From Cinnamomum chago (Eukaryota; Streptophyta; Magnoliopsida; Laurales; Lauraceae): a stretch of DNA of 64,000 bases. The translations under genes and the position numbers were made by a program. Below, piece after piece: positions 35,470 to 46,683 of this stretch. Where the stretch lies: positions 21,858,501 through 21,922,500 of the forward strand of contig CP142456.1 in assembly GCA_038049695.1 (NCBI GenBank), read 5' to 3'. The notes beneath the pieces are model-generated. The model was not told the DNA's origin, made no database searches, and saw nothing but the letters and a program-made list of their open reading frames with translations. The first letter of the stretch is position 1. Each line of letters begins with the position of its first letter.

Positions 35470-36149
35470 CTCTGGATCTAAGGAACCCTAACGATCCCTA
35501 GAGGTCTAAGCCGTGGAATGTCTGAGAAACGGAGGAGACCTTAGGTGGGGTGAGGACAGAAATACAGAATGAAAAGAGAGAAGGATCGAGGCAGGGAGAC
35601 TCACAGACTCGGGCGAAGTCACAACTCAGGCCGCTGATCCCTCGCTGGTCCTGAAGGGAGTCCTGGGCGAAGCTAGGAGGCGATGGAGGTGGTTCTGGCA
35701 GTGAAGGTTCCGGCGAACAGAGGTTCTAGCAGAGCTTCGACAATGTTCGTTTGCAGAGATGACAAAGGGAGAAGACAGAAGTGAAATATAAAGGGGGGGA
35801 ACGGGCGCCATTCCGGAATTCGAAGCGGGACACGCGTGAGATGTCGCCTCGGCTTGCGTTGCACGCCCCCTCGAAAGGACAAGAGAACCCACCAGGCAAT
35901 AACGCGTGGCGCTGCGGCGATGATGGTCCGCCTTCCCATGCTAATCATAGCCCCGCATTTATTGCCCCCTTTATTATCTCTGGCAGACGAAGCAGCGGCG
36001 GCGTCCGGCGCCGAATAAGTCAGAACCCTTAAACAAAATCGGATGGAAGGCGAGCACTGTCCGTCTCGGGAGATCGGTTCAGTTCTCAACCCTAGTGCGG
36101 GGGATCGGTCCAGCTCTTAACCTTAGTGCCCGAGAGAGCCCTAGAGGTC

Positions 36150-36166
36150 AAGAACTGAGGGGCTAT
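36150..36166 (+). other. Polypurine tract of the Tat element
   Basis: Purine-rich AAGAACTGAGGGG, followed by CTAT, directly precedes the 3' LTR, where plus-strand priming is expected. Confidence 0.7.
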
Positions 36167-36879
36167 TGTGTGGGGGCCCATTCCGTGAACCAGTTTCTCT
36201 TGGTCTCGGCTAGGGTGTGCTCGGTTAGCTACTGTTTGGGGGACCACGTCCCTTGATCTCGGCTACGATCCGATCTACTTCGGTCTCGGCACTACGTGCT
36301 GGTCTCGGCCAAACAGAATTCAGTTCGGCCGCACATACCGTTCAGTCTCGGCAATGCAAGCTCGGCAATGCAGAATTGCGCTTGCAGCTAATAGCCACGG
36401 CCCTATCGTGGCGAAGCCCAAGGAAGGGATCTGATGGGACTTCAGCCACCACCAGATCAGGGCAGGATCAGGCCCAATGTGACTGACATTAAATGCATTG
36501 TGGGCTGATCGGACCCACATTAAATGCAGTGTGGGCTATGATGGACCTTCATTAATGACTTTGTGGGCTGATGTGACCCAGGTCACATCACCAAGCCCAC
36601 TGGCATTCACCCAAGACTGTCCCATATATAAGGCACGAGCCAAAGGGAGCAGGGGGTAAGCATTCTCACAGAGACACTGAGTCTTTCTTCTTTCTTCTTC
36701 TTCTCCGATCCATTGCTAACTTAAGCATCGGAGAGCCCTGCGCTGCCCATAGCCAGGGTCCTCTGACCTTTGTCTTTCTCCTCTTTCAGGCTCAGGTCGT
36801 CGCAGCTATCTCCTCCATGCATTGAGTAAGTCCTAAGAGGCATCCTGATCTTGTGAGTATTTTTATTTCTGCACTTACA
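36167..36879 (+). repeat. 3' LTR of the Tat element
   Basis: 713 bp, with two mismatches to the 5' LTR. Its TATA box lies near 36622-36632 and it reads in the same direction as the host gene, so transcription from it would enter the remaining ACA exons. Confidence 0.97.
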
Positions 36880-37059
36880 AGTAGAAAAAATGGAGGGTTC
36901 TTGCATGTGGACTCAAAAGCACTGGGCAAAATTGTCAGGGACAAGGACATGGAGTCTCTTCATCGACTGGGAGGAATCCAAGGAATTACTGCAGCACTTG
37001 AAACGGATGCTGAGAGAGGAATACATGGGGATACACAGGATTTCAATCGTCGGCAGGAG
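36880..37059 (+). CDS. ACA12/13-like: ACA copy C, exon 1 second part
   Basis: The first five bases (AGTAG) are the second copy of the target duplication. The frame then reads KNGGFLHVDSKALGKIVRDK and GGIQGITAALETDAERGIHG, the cation-ATPase N-terminal domain that precedes TM1 in ACA pumps. It ends DFNRRQE, followed by a GT donor (GAG|GTACTTATT) at 37060. The phase is the same as at the end of the first half. The first in-frame ATG in this half is at 36949 (MESLHRL), before TM1. An out-of-frame ATG at 36890 precedes it. Confidence 0.9.
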
Positions 37060-39208
37060 GTACTTATTCACTTTCTTCTTTTTGCCGGTTAAAGTTGATC
37101 ATGGTTCGGTTAAACAGGGGACCTACTCGAGCGAAACATCGAGGGTCCTTGCTAGTTGGTCCGCCCACTTATTAAAAATTGAGCCTTTTGCATATACCAT
37201 CATGAGGCTTTCAGGATTTATAAATAGCCCGCTATGGTATTAGTATTATTAAATATGCCCATATGTGTTCATTTTAATACCTTTCGTGTTGGCATGTCCC
37301 CAAAATCAGTAGCCTTCCGACTACCAAAAGTTTTTAGAGTGAAATAACAGTTTTACCCATCTTTATATCCCTATATGTATAAATTAACAAACTTGAACTT
37401 ATTTTTCTCTAAAGCTTCTAAAATCAATAATTACATTTAGTTGGAGAGAGTGACCACACGTAAATTTATGACCGCACGTAAATCTATTTTATCAATACAT
37501 GACTTATTTCATTGAATCCAAATCGATCATAATGACAATCAACGCATGTGCTTATAATTGGTTATAATTGATTCAATCCGTGCTTAACCCACCGTTAAAT
37601 TGATGAAAGTCTCAAAATACATGATTAAGCTTCATATGTATTAAAGAGTTATTGAGAGAGATCGTTGGGACTTGGGATAAAATGATGATATTTTTATAAA
37701 TAATAATATGCTGACTTTTGTTTAACCGGTGTAATGGCAAAGCTGTCATTTCATAAAAGCTCAATACAATACTCATGTTGGTTATCCAATTCCATTAGGA
37801 ATAATGATTTTGGAGACATGAAAGGTATTGAAATGAAAAACTAGAGGCCTATTTACAAATTATATAAACCTTAGCAGGGTATATACAAAAAACTCTTAAA
37901 AATTTAAGCTTCCCCAGATAAATTACAACCTTGTTGTATAGGATTGACAATTTATAAGATATTAAAGAGAAGCGATTTGGATTTAATTTTGGCTGTGGTT
38001 ATGATTTTGAAAGTAAGTTATTCTTTTTCTTTTTTTTTTTCATATCTTTTCAATTTTCTCTGCACTTATCTCATGCAAATTATCTACTTTATCTTTTTAT
38101 AGAAACCACTCAGGTCTACTTTCCACTTTTACCTTGTTCATGGGTTGGGCTAGGTTGAGGATTATCTAGGCCCAGCCCGACTTCTGAACTGTTAGACCAA
38201 TCTCGACCGAAGCCCAGATCGGGCCATAACTGACTGGCCCAATCCTAACCCACTCAAAACATATTAAGCCCGAGCCCGGCCTGAGTTAACGTTATAACAG
38301 AAAAAAAAAAAAAAAAAAGGGTCTTTTCCGTTTGTATTGGCCTCTATCTCAACTGGTTTGGGTACTTATGCCTCAATGAGATGTCACTTGTTCAAGTCCT
38401 GCCTCCCGCTCTCTTCCCACAATTACTTCTACACTTAGGGGTAGGCTGGGCTTGGGCTCTCTATCAGTTAATCCAAGCCCGGCCCATTTATTAAAAAGGC
38501 CCAAATAAAATAATCCGAGCCCAGCCTGAGTACTAAAATCTTAAGGTCCGAGCCCAGGCCAAAGGGGGCTGGGCCGGATTCAGGCTCGGACTGGCCAGTC
38601 CATGAACACCCCTACCCACTTTAAAACTTTTTAAAGTAGAGCAATACCTCTCTTTTTATCCAAACTCTACAATTCCCTTTAATTCTTCTCTTTTCTTGCT
38701 ATGTCATTAGCCGTTAGATTACATAAACAAGTACTCCCATTAGTCTCATAACCTTTTATCCTTTAACTGTCTTTCTAAAATCTATGGATATTTTTTTAAT
38801 GCATAAATATTTAAGTTGCAATGTTGGTCGTACATGTGCTGAGCACGGGTTATTATGCTAGTATCTACTTTAATATATAGGATTTGGACCCACCATTGAA
38901 TTGATTTCTTATAAAACAAGAGAATATGAGTTTGGTTTGGGTATTCAAGTCAAGATTTGAATGGACCCAAATTGAAAGATGATGCTCAGGCATATGAAGA
39001 TTTCATAAGGGTATTAAAATCATCCATCCACCTATCAAAAATATAAACCTCTCAAAATAAATTTCACCATTTTTATGGGCTTTGCTGAATTTCACTTAAA
39101 CGTCAAATAAGAATTAGGCCCACTGGCAGATTGGTCATTTTCAAAACATGGGAAGGAATTGTTACAACATTATATCAACATCACCTATGGTGAAATTTGT
39201 CCAAGGTA

Positions 39209-39366
39209 ACCCCAAGGGATAGCTCAGTTGGCCTAGGACCACGGTTTGTACCCGGAGGTTGTAAGTTCGAAACTGTACTACCACACTGGGGAGCTACAGA
39301 GGAGTTTCCCTCTGGGCCCAGAGGGATTAGTCCAACCCAAAGAGTTGGGAATCCACCGATAGCAAA
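39209..39366 (+). mobile_element. tRNA-derived SINE, copy 2
   Basis: The A box GGGATAGCTCAGTTGGCCTAGG and B box GTAAGTTCGAAAC are followed by the same body as copy 1 (ACTACCACACTGGG, CCCTCTGGGCCCAGAGGGATTA and CCAAAGAGTTGGGA). A (TA)n run follows instead of an A tail. It lies in the ACA copy C intron in sense orientation. Confidence 0.72.

Positions 39367-39398
<32 letters not shown>
39367..39398 (+). repeat. (TA)n-type microsatellite
   Basis: An alternating TA run with a few interrupting T bases directly follows the SINE. Confidence 0.9.
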
Positions 39399-40480
39399 CC
39401 AGGGCAGATTGATGAGCTCGATCCAAACCGTGAACCCCCAACAACGTCAACGGTGGGTTCAAAATTGGCATTGTTGAATGGGAACCACAACAAGTCTGGC
39501 TTGTAATCTCTCTCACCAATTCAGATAAGTTTTAAGGTGTTAAACATCTTGAACCCAACTCATTTATAATAGCCCTAAAATGTTAGCACCCTATATCAAA
39601 TGGATATCATTTGCCCCCCAATATAGAGAAAGTGACACATAACACACTTCCTTGGTCTCTGCATATTCTCAATCAATTGATTTTGAATTGAAGCTTTCAA
39701 CAAGTACGATGCCCCTTTGGCACAGATTTTCTTCACTTGCATAATTTTTTTTGACAATCTTCAATTATCATTGAAGAACCAATTAAAGAAGCAACACCCT
39801 ATATTAAAAATTTTAAAACCCTCCTTTGATACCACCTATTACTTTTCTTTCTTGATCAACAACTGACAATGATACGCCATTAAAGAAAATTAACTGCAAA
39901 CAAATTTAGCAATGCATCAAATAGCACAAAATATACTTGCACCTATAGATGAGAGAGAAAAGTAATTAAATCGACTAGTCTTACAACTGATCATCTCAAA
40001 GCATCTTATTTATTGTTTGAATAAGCAAATGAGCCCCCACAGAGACCTCTACCATTATTATAAATTATTTAAAATAAAAAAAATTAAGTTTCAAATTTCA
40101 AATTCAAATTAAAGTTTCATTTCTGTCTTGTGATGTGCCAATGTTGATTCTTAACAGAATTTTTTTTTCTTATTCTATCAGCCTTCTATTGTGCTGGAAG
40201 AGAACCAAAGAAGCACCACCCTATAAATAAAAACGAAAACTCATACCTTTGATAACACCTATTACTCTGTTTTTTAGCTCAAGAACTGATAAAATTATGT
40301 TATTATGGAAAATTGCATGCCTGCAAACTCGTCAATGTATCAAATAGCACAATATATACATGCACTGGCTTTCTGTTTTATTGTTTGAATAAGTAAATGA
40401 AATCCACAAAAGAACTATATCTTTATAGTATAATTTCAAAAGATTCTCTCCAGTAATGTGTCAATGCTGATTGTCAATAG

Positions 40481-43150
40481 GCATTTGGTGCAAACACATA
40501 CAAGAAGCCGCCCGCGAAGAACTTCTTCTACTTCATCTTGGAAGCTTTCAAAGACCGGATAATCCTCATCCTTCTTGTCTGTGCAGCTCTCTCCTTGGGA
40601 TTTGGGATCAAGGAGCATGGCCTCAAGGAAGGGTGGTATGATGGAGGAAGCATATTCATTGCTGTCTTTTTAGTTGTTGCTGTCACTGCTGTCAGTAATT
40701 TTCGTCAATCTAAACAATTTCTGAAGCTATCCGACAAGAGTAATGACATCAAGGTTGATGTGGTGAGAGACAATCGACGCCAACAGGTATCAATCTTCAA
40801 CATTGTTGTAGGTGATGTGGTCTTTCTAAAGATCGGCGATCAAATTCCTGCAGATGGGTTGTTCTTGAGTGGCCACTCCTTACAGGTGGATGAGTCGAGC
40901 ATGACAGGTGAAAGCGACCATGTAAACACCAGTGCTGATAAGAACCCATTTCTAATATCTGGTGCAAAGGCGGTAGATGGGTATGGAACCATGCTTGTGA
41001 CCTCTGTGGGCATGAACACAATGTGGGGCGAAATGATGAGCTCAATAAGTGATGATTCGAACGAGCAAACACCTTTACAAGACCGGCTAAACAAGCTCAC
41101 ATCATACATTGGAAAGGTCGGCCTGTGTGTTGCTTTTCTCCTTCTTGTTGTGCTGTTGGTGCGTTATTTCACAGGCAACACCCAAGATGAGAATGGAAAT
41201 AGAGAGTTCAATGGAAAGAAAACGAAGATTGAAGAGGTGTTCAACTCAGTGGCCACTATGTTTGCCGCTGCTGTTACAATAGTGGTAGTGGCAATTCCTG
41301 AAGGTTTGCCATTGGCGGTCACTCTCACTCTTGCTTACTCGATGAAGAGAATGATGGCTGATCAAGCAATGGTTCGGAATCTTTCAGCTTGTGAAACCAT
41401 GGGCTCGGCCACAACCATCTGCACTGACAAAACAGGTACGTTGACATTGAACAAGATGACAGTCACAAAATTTTGGGTTGGGGAAGAAGAATTTTCTAAA
41501 GACATTTCTACAGTAGCCCCAAAAATTCTCAAATTGCTTTACCAAGGCGTTGGTCTAAACACATCAGGCAACGTTTACCAAGCCAATTCAAGTTCTTCCC
41601 CTGAATTTTCTGGTAGCCCAACCGAAAAAGCAATTCTTTCTTGGGCAGTGATGGAATTGGGCATGAGTATGGAAGAATTAAGGCAAAGCTACACCACTCT
41701 TAATGTTGAAACCTTCAATTCAGAGAAGAAGCGAAGTGGAGTTTCAATAAGAAAGAATAGCGATAAATCAACACATGCCCATTGGAAAGGAGCTGCTGAA
41801 ATGATATTGGCTATGTGTTCCAATTCCTATGAGAGCGATGGGACCATAAAACCCATTAATCGACAAACTAGGATGAAGTTGGAGCAAATAATTGAAGGAA
41901 TGGCAGCGCATAGTCTTCGATGCATTGCTTTTGCCTACAAACAAATAACGGAGGAAGATGCAATCCATGATGATAACGAAGGAAAAGTCGGAGAAATTGC
42001 AGAAGATGGCTTGACACTATTGGGGCTTGTGGGCATCAAGGACCCATGCAGGCCAGGAGTCCAAATGGCTGTGGAAGCTTGTAAAGGCGCTGGTGTCAAC
42101 ATCAAAATGATAACAGGGGACAATATTTTCACTGCAACAGCCATAGCCATCGAATGCGGGATACTTCGGGCTGATCAAGATTTAAAAGAAGCGGTTGTGG
42201 AAGGCAAACAATTTCGTAATTTCTCAAAACAAGAAAGGATGGAAATGGTGGACAGAATATCTGTGATGGCAAGGTCCTCTCCATTAGACAAGCTTCTAAT
42301 GGTTCAATGCCTAAAAGAAAAAGGTCATGTAGTCGCAGTCACTGGCGATGGTACAAATGATGCTCCAGCTTTGAAAGAAGCCAATGTTGGACTTTCAATG
42401 GGAATTCAAGGAACTGAAGTGGCAAAGGAGAGTTCAGACATTGTCACCTTGGACGATAACTTTTCTTCAGTCGTAACTGTTTTAATGTGGGGAAGGGGCG
42501 TCTACAATAACATTCAGAAATTCATTCAATTTCAGCTCACTGTGAATGTTGCTGCCCTAGTGATAAACTTTATCGCAGCAGTTTCTGCGGGTGAAGTTCC
42601 ACTCACAGCAGTCCAGTTGCTATGGGTGAACCTAATAATGGACACTCTAGGTGCATTGGCTCTAGCTACAGAGCGCCCCACCAAGGAGTTAATGGATAAA
42701 AAGCCAGTTGGGCAAACTGAACCACTGATTACAAACATTATGTGGAGAAACCTTGCTGCTCAAGCTCTTTATCAAATTGCCATCTTGCTAACCTTGCAAT
42801 TCAAAGGTCGTTCGATTTTTGGTGTGGATGAGAGCGTCAAGAACACCCTTATTTTCAATACTTTTGTTTTGTGTCAGGTATTCAATGAGTTCAATGCAAG
42901 AAAGTTAGAGAAGAGGAATGTGTTCAAGGGAATTCATAAGAACAGACTGTTTATAGGGATTGTGGCGATGACCATTGTTCTTCAAGTGGTGATGGTGGAG
43001 TTACTTAAGAAGTTTGCGGATACAGAGCGCCTAAGCTGGGGGCAATGGGGTGTGTGCATTGGAATAGCAGCGGTATCATGGCCGATTGGTTGGGTTGTCA
43101 AGTGCATTCCAGTAGCTGATAAACCATTTCTTAGCCTGCTCAAGCGTTAG
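40481..43150 (+). CDS. ACA12/13-like: ACA copy C, exon 2: catalytic body of the type IIB Ca2+-ATPase
   Basis: The exon starts AFGANTYKKPPAKNFF and runs 889 codons to TAG at 43148-43150, without a break. With exon 1 the host coding parts total about 1,033 codons, equal to Arabidopsis ACA12. Numbering on that total, TGES of the actuator domain is at about 286, PEGLPLAV of TM4 at about 417, the phosphorylated aspartate in DKTGTLT at about 460, SEKKRSG and KGAAE of the nucleotide domain follow, and TGDGTNDAP is at about 765. TM5-TM10 end the protein. All catalytic residues expected for a P-type ATPase are present. An AATAAA lies near 43301. Because exon 1 is split, a normal full-length product is not expected from this haplotype. 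Confidence 0.95.
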   Translation, partial: AFGANTYKKPPAKNFFYFILEAFKDRIILILLVCAALSLGFGIKEHGLKEGWYDGGSIFIAVFLVVAVTAVSNFRQSKQFLKLSDKSNDIKVDVVRDNRRQQVSIFNIVVGDVVFLKIGDQIPADGLFLSGHSLQVDESSMTGESDHVNTSADKNPFLISGAKAVDGYGTMLVTSVGMNTMWGEMMSSISDDSNEQTPLQDRLNKLTSYIGKVGLCVAFLLLVVLLVRYFTGNTQDENGNREFNGKKTKIEEVFNSVATMFAAAVTIVVVAIPEGLPLAVTLTLAYSMKRMMADQAMVRNLSACETMGSATTICTDKTGTLTLNKMTVTKFWVGEEEFSKDISTVAPKILKLLYQGVGLNTSGNVYQANSSSSPEFSGSPTEKAILSWAVMELGMSMEELRQSYTTLNVETFNSEKKRSGVSIRKNSDKSTHAHWKGAAEMILAMCSNSYESDGTIKPINRQTRMKLEQIIEGMAAHSLRCIAFAYKQITEEDAIHDDNEGKVGEIAEDGLTLLGLVGIKDPCRPGVQMAVEACKGAGVNIKMITGDNIFTATAIAIECGILRADQDLKEAVVEGKQFRNFSKQERMEMVDRISVMARSSPLDKLLMVQCLKEKGHVVAVTGDGTNDAPALKEANVGLSMGIQGTEVAKESSDIVTLDDNFSSVVTVLMWGRGVYNNIQKFIQFQLTVNVAALVINFIAAVSAGEVPLTAVQLLWVNLIMDTLGALALATERPTKELMDKKPVGQTEPLITNIMWRNLAAQALYQIAILLTLQFKGRSIFGVDESVKNTLIFNTFVLCQVFNEFNARKLEKRNVFKGIHKNRLFIGIVAMTIVLQVVMVELLKKFADTERLSWGQWGVCIGIAAVSWPIGWVVKCIPVADKPFLSLLKR

Positions 43151-43930
43151 AGTTTTGAGTTCTAGTAGGTAATATCAACATTTATTCATCATTCTTTCTG
43201 TATAGTTCTTTTAATAGCCTTCTATTCCTTTGTTGCTCATTCCATTCTATTTGAATTTAGGATACTGATGATGTTTATATTTCATCTTGGATGTGTACAC
43301 CAATAAATTATTAGTGAAGCTCATTGATTGCCCAAACATTTACAATTTTACTTTTCTCATTTCAATAAAATAGAAAGCAACAATAACACTAACATCAAGC
43401 CCAGTTGGAAGGTGCTCAGAACATCATCTTTGATTGGGCATCTAAGGAAGAAGGTGAGCCATTAAACATCAAATCCACTTGAAAAAATAAATAAATAAAG
43501 TGGTGGTTGACAGCTAGTTTCCTTGAAAATTTTCTTTTTGCAAAAATGGAAAAGTTCTCTTTCTTTTATCAAAGGGAAATTACCTAAAATTGTCCTCTAG
43601 TCACTGGTTATGGACCCATAGGTAAGCAAGTAGGGTATGGAACAGTGAACCCTCAGGTACTTACCTATGTATGCACACATGATTCTGCCAGTTCTTATGT
43701 TATGTAACTCGGTTATGAGGCCACTATTGAGACCAACATTTTAGAAATTGAAAAATCGAGTCAGGGCAAGTTGGTGGAGTGGATGGTTATATAGGCCCAA
43801 ATTTCAAGCACGCTTTTCAAATAAGAAGTATTTTAAAAAATGTATAAACATGGAAAATAGGAAAAGATTTTGACTTTCGAGAAACACAAGACATGCCAGT
43901 GGAAAGGGGTGTCTCTTGGCTTCTCAGAGA
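43151..43930 (+). repeat. 3' UTR and flank of ACA copy C
   Basis: It matches the flanks of copy A (716-1620) and copy B (16140-16830), which anchors the local duplication. No further gene is seen. Confidence 0.75.
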
Positions 43931-45938
43931 CCAATCCCTGGGGAGGTAAGTTATACCACAGCTATCCCCGGGCTTCCTGGTAAAAGTGAAAACAAGAAAC
44001 TTATCTTTTAATCTAACAGGAAACAATGCCCGAGAAAAGAGCACTATGCCATACTCACACGAGTACTTTTACATTGCATCTTAAGGATTCTATGACCGAA
44101 CCAATCATATTGCTGCAATCAGCAGAAACCTAGACTGTAGAAAATTTTATTTGGTGTGATCAATATCCCTTCTGCATCGTCAATATCATCAGAAGATCAT
44201 ATCTCAAAACTTTAGTTACCACAAGAATGAAATGAACCATACTAAGAAGTCCAAGGAACTACTGAGGGAAGGGAAGAAATACATAGATTATTGCTATTTA
44301 GAATCTTTACAATTAAACATGTGCAGAAGATTAGAGATAAGAGCAGAAAAAATCGGGAAGCTAAAGTACACCTACTTTGACTCCACCAAACACCATTCCC
44401 TTTTATCACATAACCACCAGTCTAATCTTGTCTGAAAAACACTACTGTTCCTCACTTCTCTCCAGGTGCCCCATATAGCATGCAAAAGGAAGCATGACCT
44501 GCAGCACTTTTCCCCTTCCAGCAGAAAAGACCAGCTCTCCAACAAACTCAACGATTTGGTTTTTAACTAGAAGAATTTGATTCTCTTGGATGCAAGAGGT
44601 AATCATGTTGACTAATCTATAAAACATTTTACTTTCAGTCAATTAGTACCATCCTTTTCCCATGAATTTTCTTAAGTTTCCTTTTTCTTGATTGAAAATA
44701 GATCCAGGGTCTCAGACAAGAAGAGAAAATCCAAACACTGAGGCTTACCAAAACAATGTCACTGAACTAGTCTAGGTTCTCCCTCAAACAATTACCAAGG
44801 CCCCCTTTGTATAATGGCTAATAAGTTCCTATGATTTGTAAGCAATGCTCTTATATTGAATGAGCCAAAAGTAAAAGATCAAAGGCGAATATCCACAAGG
44901 GGGAATCGAGTAAAACTCATACTTGATCAAAAATTACTACCCACAATAACCATAGTAAATTAAATCCTAAAACAATGGACGTCCCTTTTACATCTCCACC
45001 AGACTATTCAGTCCTCACCTCCTTGATACTTGTTTGATTAAACCCCTTCTACTGTGAATTCCTTAGAATTCAAAAACTAAGTAGGTAAATGGGCCCTAAT
45101 GGTACATCTGCTTAGTGTTAGTTGAATACAGATTGGCTAAAAGTGAAGGGTTCCTTTTTATCCCTTTTCTTTCTTTTAATGCCCAAGGAGGACATTCAAG
45201 AATCTCCATTTCGATAGGAAATGATGGGTAATCTCCATCATCCTAGTAAAATAAATCCAAGGAAAGTAAATATGCACCAATGAAACCTTTCCTCCTTGCC
45301 TCTTCGATTCTCCTTCACTCCGAATTCCTAGGAATGCAATACCAAGTAGGCAGAAGCAGATATTCTTAGCACTTAACAAAACAATGTAGATCAGCAGAAG
45401 AAAAAAGAAGGAAAAAAAGAATCATAGTCCTCATCCAAACTATTGATTATTGATTCTTCTTCAAATGCTTCTTATTACCAATTATAGAAGAGTAAAAAGA
45501 AAACCCATCAATAATCCTATCTTGAATCAAACAGTCAAGGTTCTCAAAGAGCAAATTTAACCCAACACTAAGAGCTAGAAAATAAGAGATTGTCCCAAAT
45601 CTAACCAATAAAAATCAACACACTCAGCAATTTCATCACCATTTGCATTCATTTGATCAAAGAAGAGGAAATGCCAAATCCTCATTGGATACTAACGCTA
45701 AACCAAGTTGAATGGAGATGCGGAAGGGGCAGGTTTCCAAGATTATCGACTTCCTAAATAACGGAGCGAAGTGGGTAGAAGTTATGGAAGAAAATGAGAG
45801 ATACCCATGAGAAATTAATAGGGAAATAAAGACTGATCGGTCATCGGTGGAATGCATGAAATGGGTTTGAGTAATTTCAATGGGAATAAGGAAGAAAACC
45901 ATGTATCGATTCTTCTACTCTAAGACAGACGCGGGGAT

Positions 45939-45986
<48 letters not shown>

Positions 45987-46680
45987 GCACCTTGTCCATG
46001 TTGTAGGCAAGTTGTCACACAGAAGGAGCTCTTGGGTGGATTTTCCCGGGCACTGCATAGCAGAAGTAATGATTCTGTGATAACTGATAAGTAAAGTAGA
46101 TTAAGTGCAGTGAGAGAGATTCTTTGAAATTATGTTCCAAACCCATTTTCTTTCCGCTGTCCATTTGCAACCCTACTGATGTACAAATTCCTGTACTTTG
46201 AAAGATCGACGGGGATTTGAGAAGTCAAGCCCATGTTTATATTTCTTGATAAAATCAAGTCAAAGTGTCAAAGTCAAACCCATACAATTTCATCCACTTC
46301 CCATCATGATATATTATTTGATTTAATCGACGTCCTATGATAGTGGGTTTAACGCAGGAGTGGAAGTCCTTGTATTCAACAAGCCCTCAATTATCTGGGT
46401 CCCTTTGATTGGTTCAATGGCCTATTGACCCACCTTGATCGGGCCCAATCAAACATAAGGACTTAAATCAAAATTTTAATGAGCTTAAATTGGGTTTCTA
46501 AATATCTAAATCTAATGAGGACCCAAAGGCCGAGCCCAAATTGGAAATGGAGGGTCGGTCAGCACATGAGGACTTCTCTTTGAGTGGCTCTACAAGCTAA
46601 CAAAGTACTGAAGTAGGACTTATGATCCACCTCTTTTAAGTGGATCTACATGGAGGGTTGGCTTGTGAGGACACCTCCTT
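43931..46680. other. Intergenic, one weak exon-like frame
   Basis: The only stretch with protein-like composition is minus strand 44442-44640. It reads NMITSCIQENQILLVKNQIV and continues through FVGELVFSAGRGKVLQVMLP, flanked by splice-like AG (near 44615) and GT (near 44447) signals. I do not recognise it, and no neighbouring exons were found. A (GA)n microsatellite lies at 45940-45982. The remainder is AT-rich non-coding sequence. Confidence 0.35.
45940..45982 (+). repeat. (GA)n microsatellite
   Basis: About 21 uninterrupted GA units. Confidence 0.97.
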
Positions 46681-46683
46681 TAG

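Larger units (their letters stand above)
25583..36879 (+). mobile_element. Young, whole-looking Ty3/gypsy Tat-lineage element (11.3 kb) inside ACA copy C exon 1
   Basis: LTRs of 713 bp (25583-26295 and 36167-36879) begin TGTGTGGGGG and end CACTTACA. A perfect 5-bp target duplication, AGTAG, flanks the element (25578-25582 and 36880-36884). Inside are a primer-binding site, one long gag-pol frame, a tandem-repeat zone, a long antisense ORF and a polypurine tract (GAACTGAGGGGCTAT) next to the 3' LTR. An extra archaeal-type RNase H domain after the usual one, an antisense extra ORF and tandem repeats near the 3' end are known marks of the Tat group. The two LTRs differ at only two positions. At common plant substitution rates this suggests roughly 0.1 to 1 million years. 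No break is apparent. Confidence 0.96.
37060..40480 (+). other. ACA copy C intron (3,421 bp, phase 0)
   Basis: The donor is GAG|GTACTT and the acceptor TCAATAG|GCATTT. Joining the host exons here gives RRQE-AFGANTY, which matches the family pattern (R/K)(D/E)xFGSNTY. The intron is AT-rich and holds a SINE (39209-39366), a (TA)n run and GC-rich segments near 38150-38290 and 38440-38620, which resemble the ends of non-autonomous transposons. A tRNA-like stretch near 38340-38400 may be another SINE fragment. No other gene was seen. Confidence 0.8.

Noticed and set aside
38440-38620. MITE in the ACA intron
   Set aside because: AGGGGT-type ends and a GC-rich body suggest one, but I could not find a target duplication or clear inverted ends.
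40538-40540. Start codon for ACA exon 2
   Set aside because: The codon is TTG, and coding similarity to the family continues upstream to the splice acceptor at 40480.
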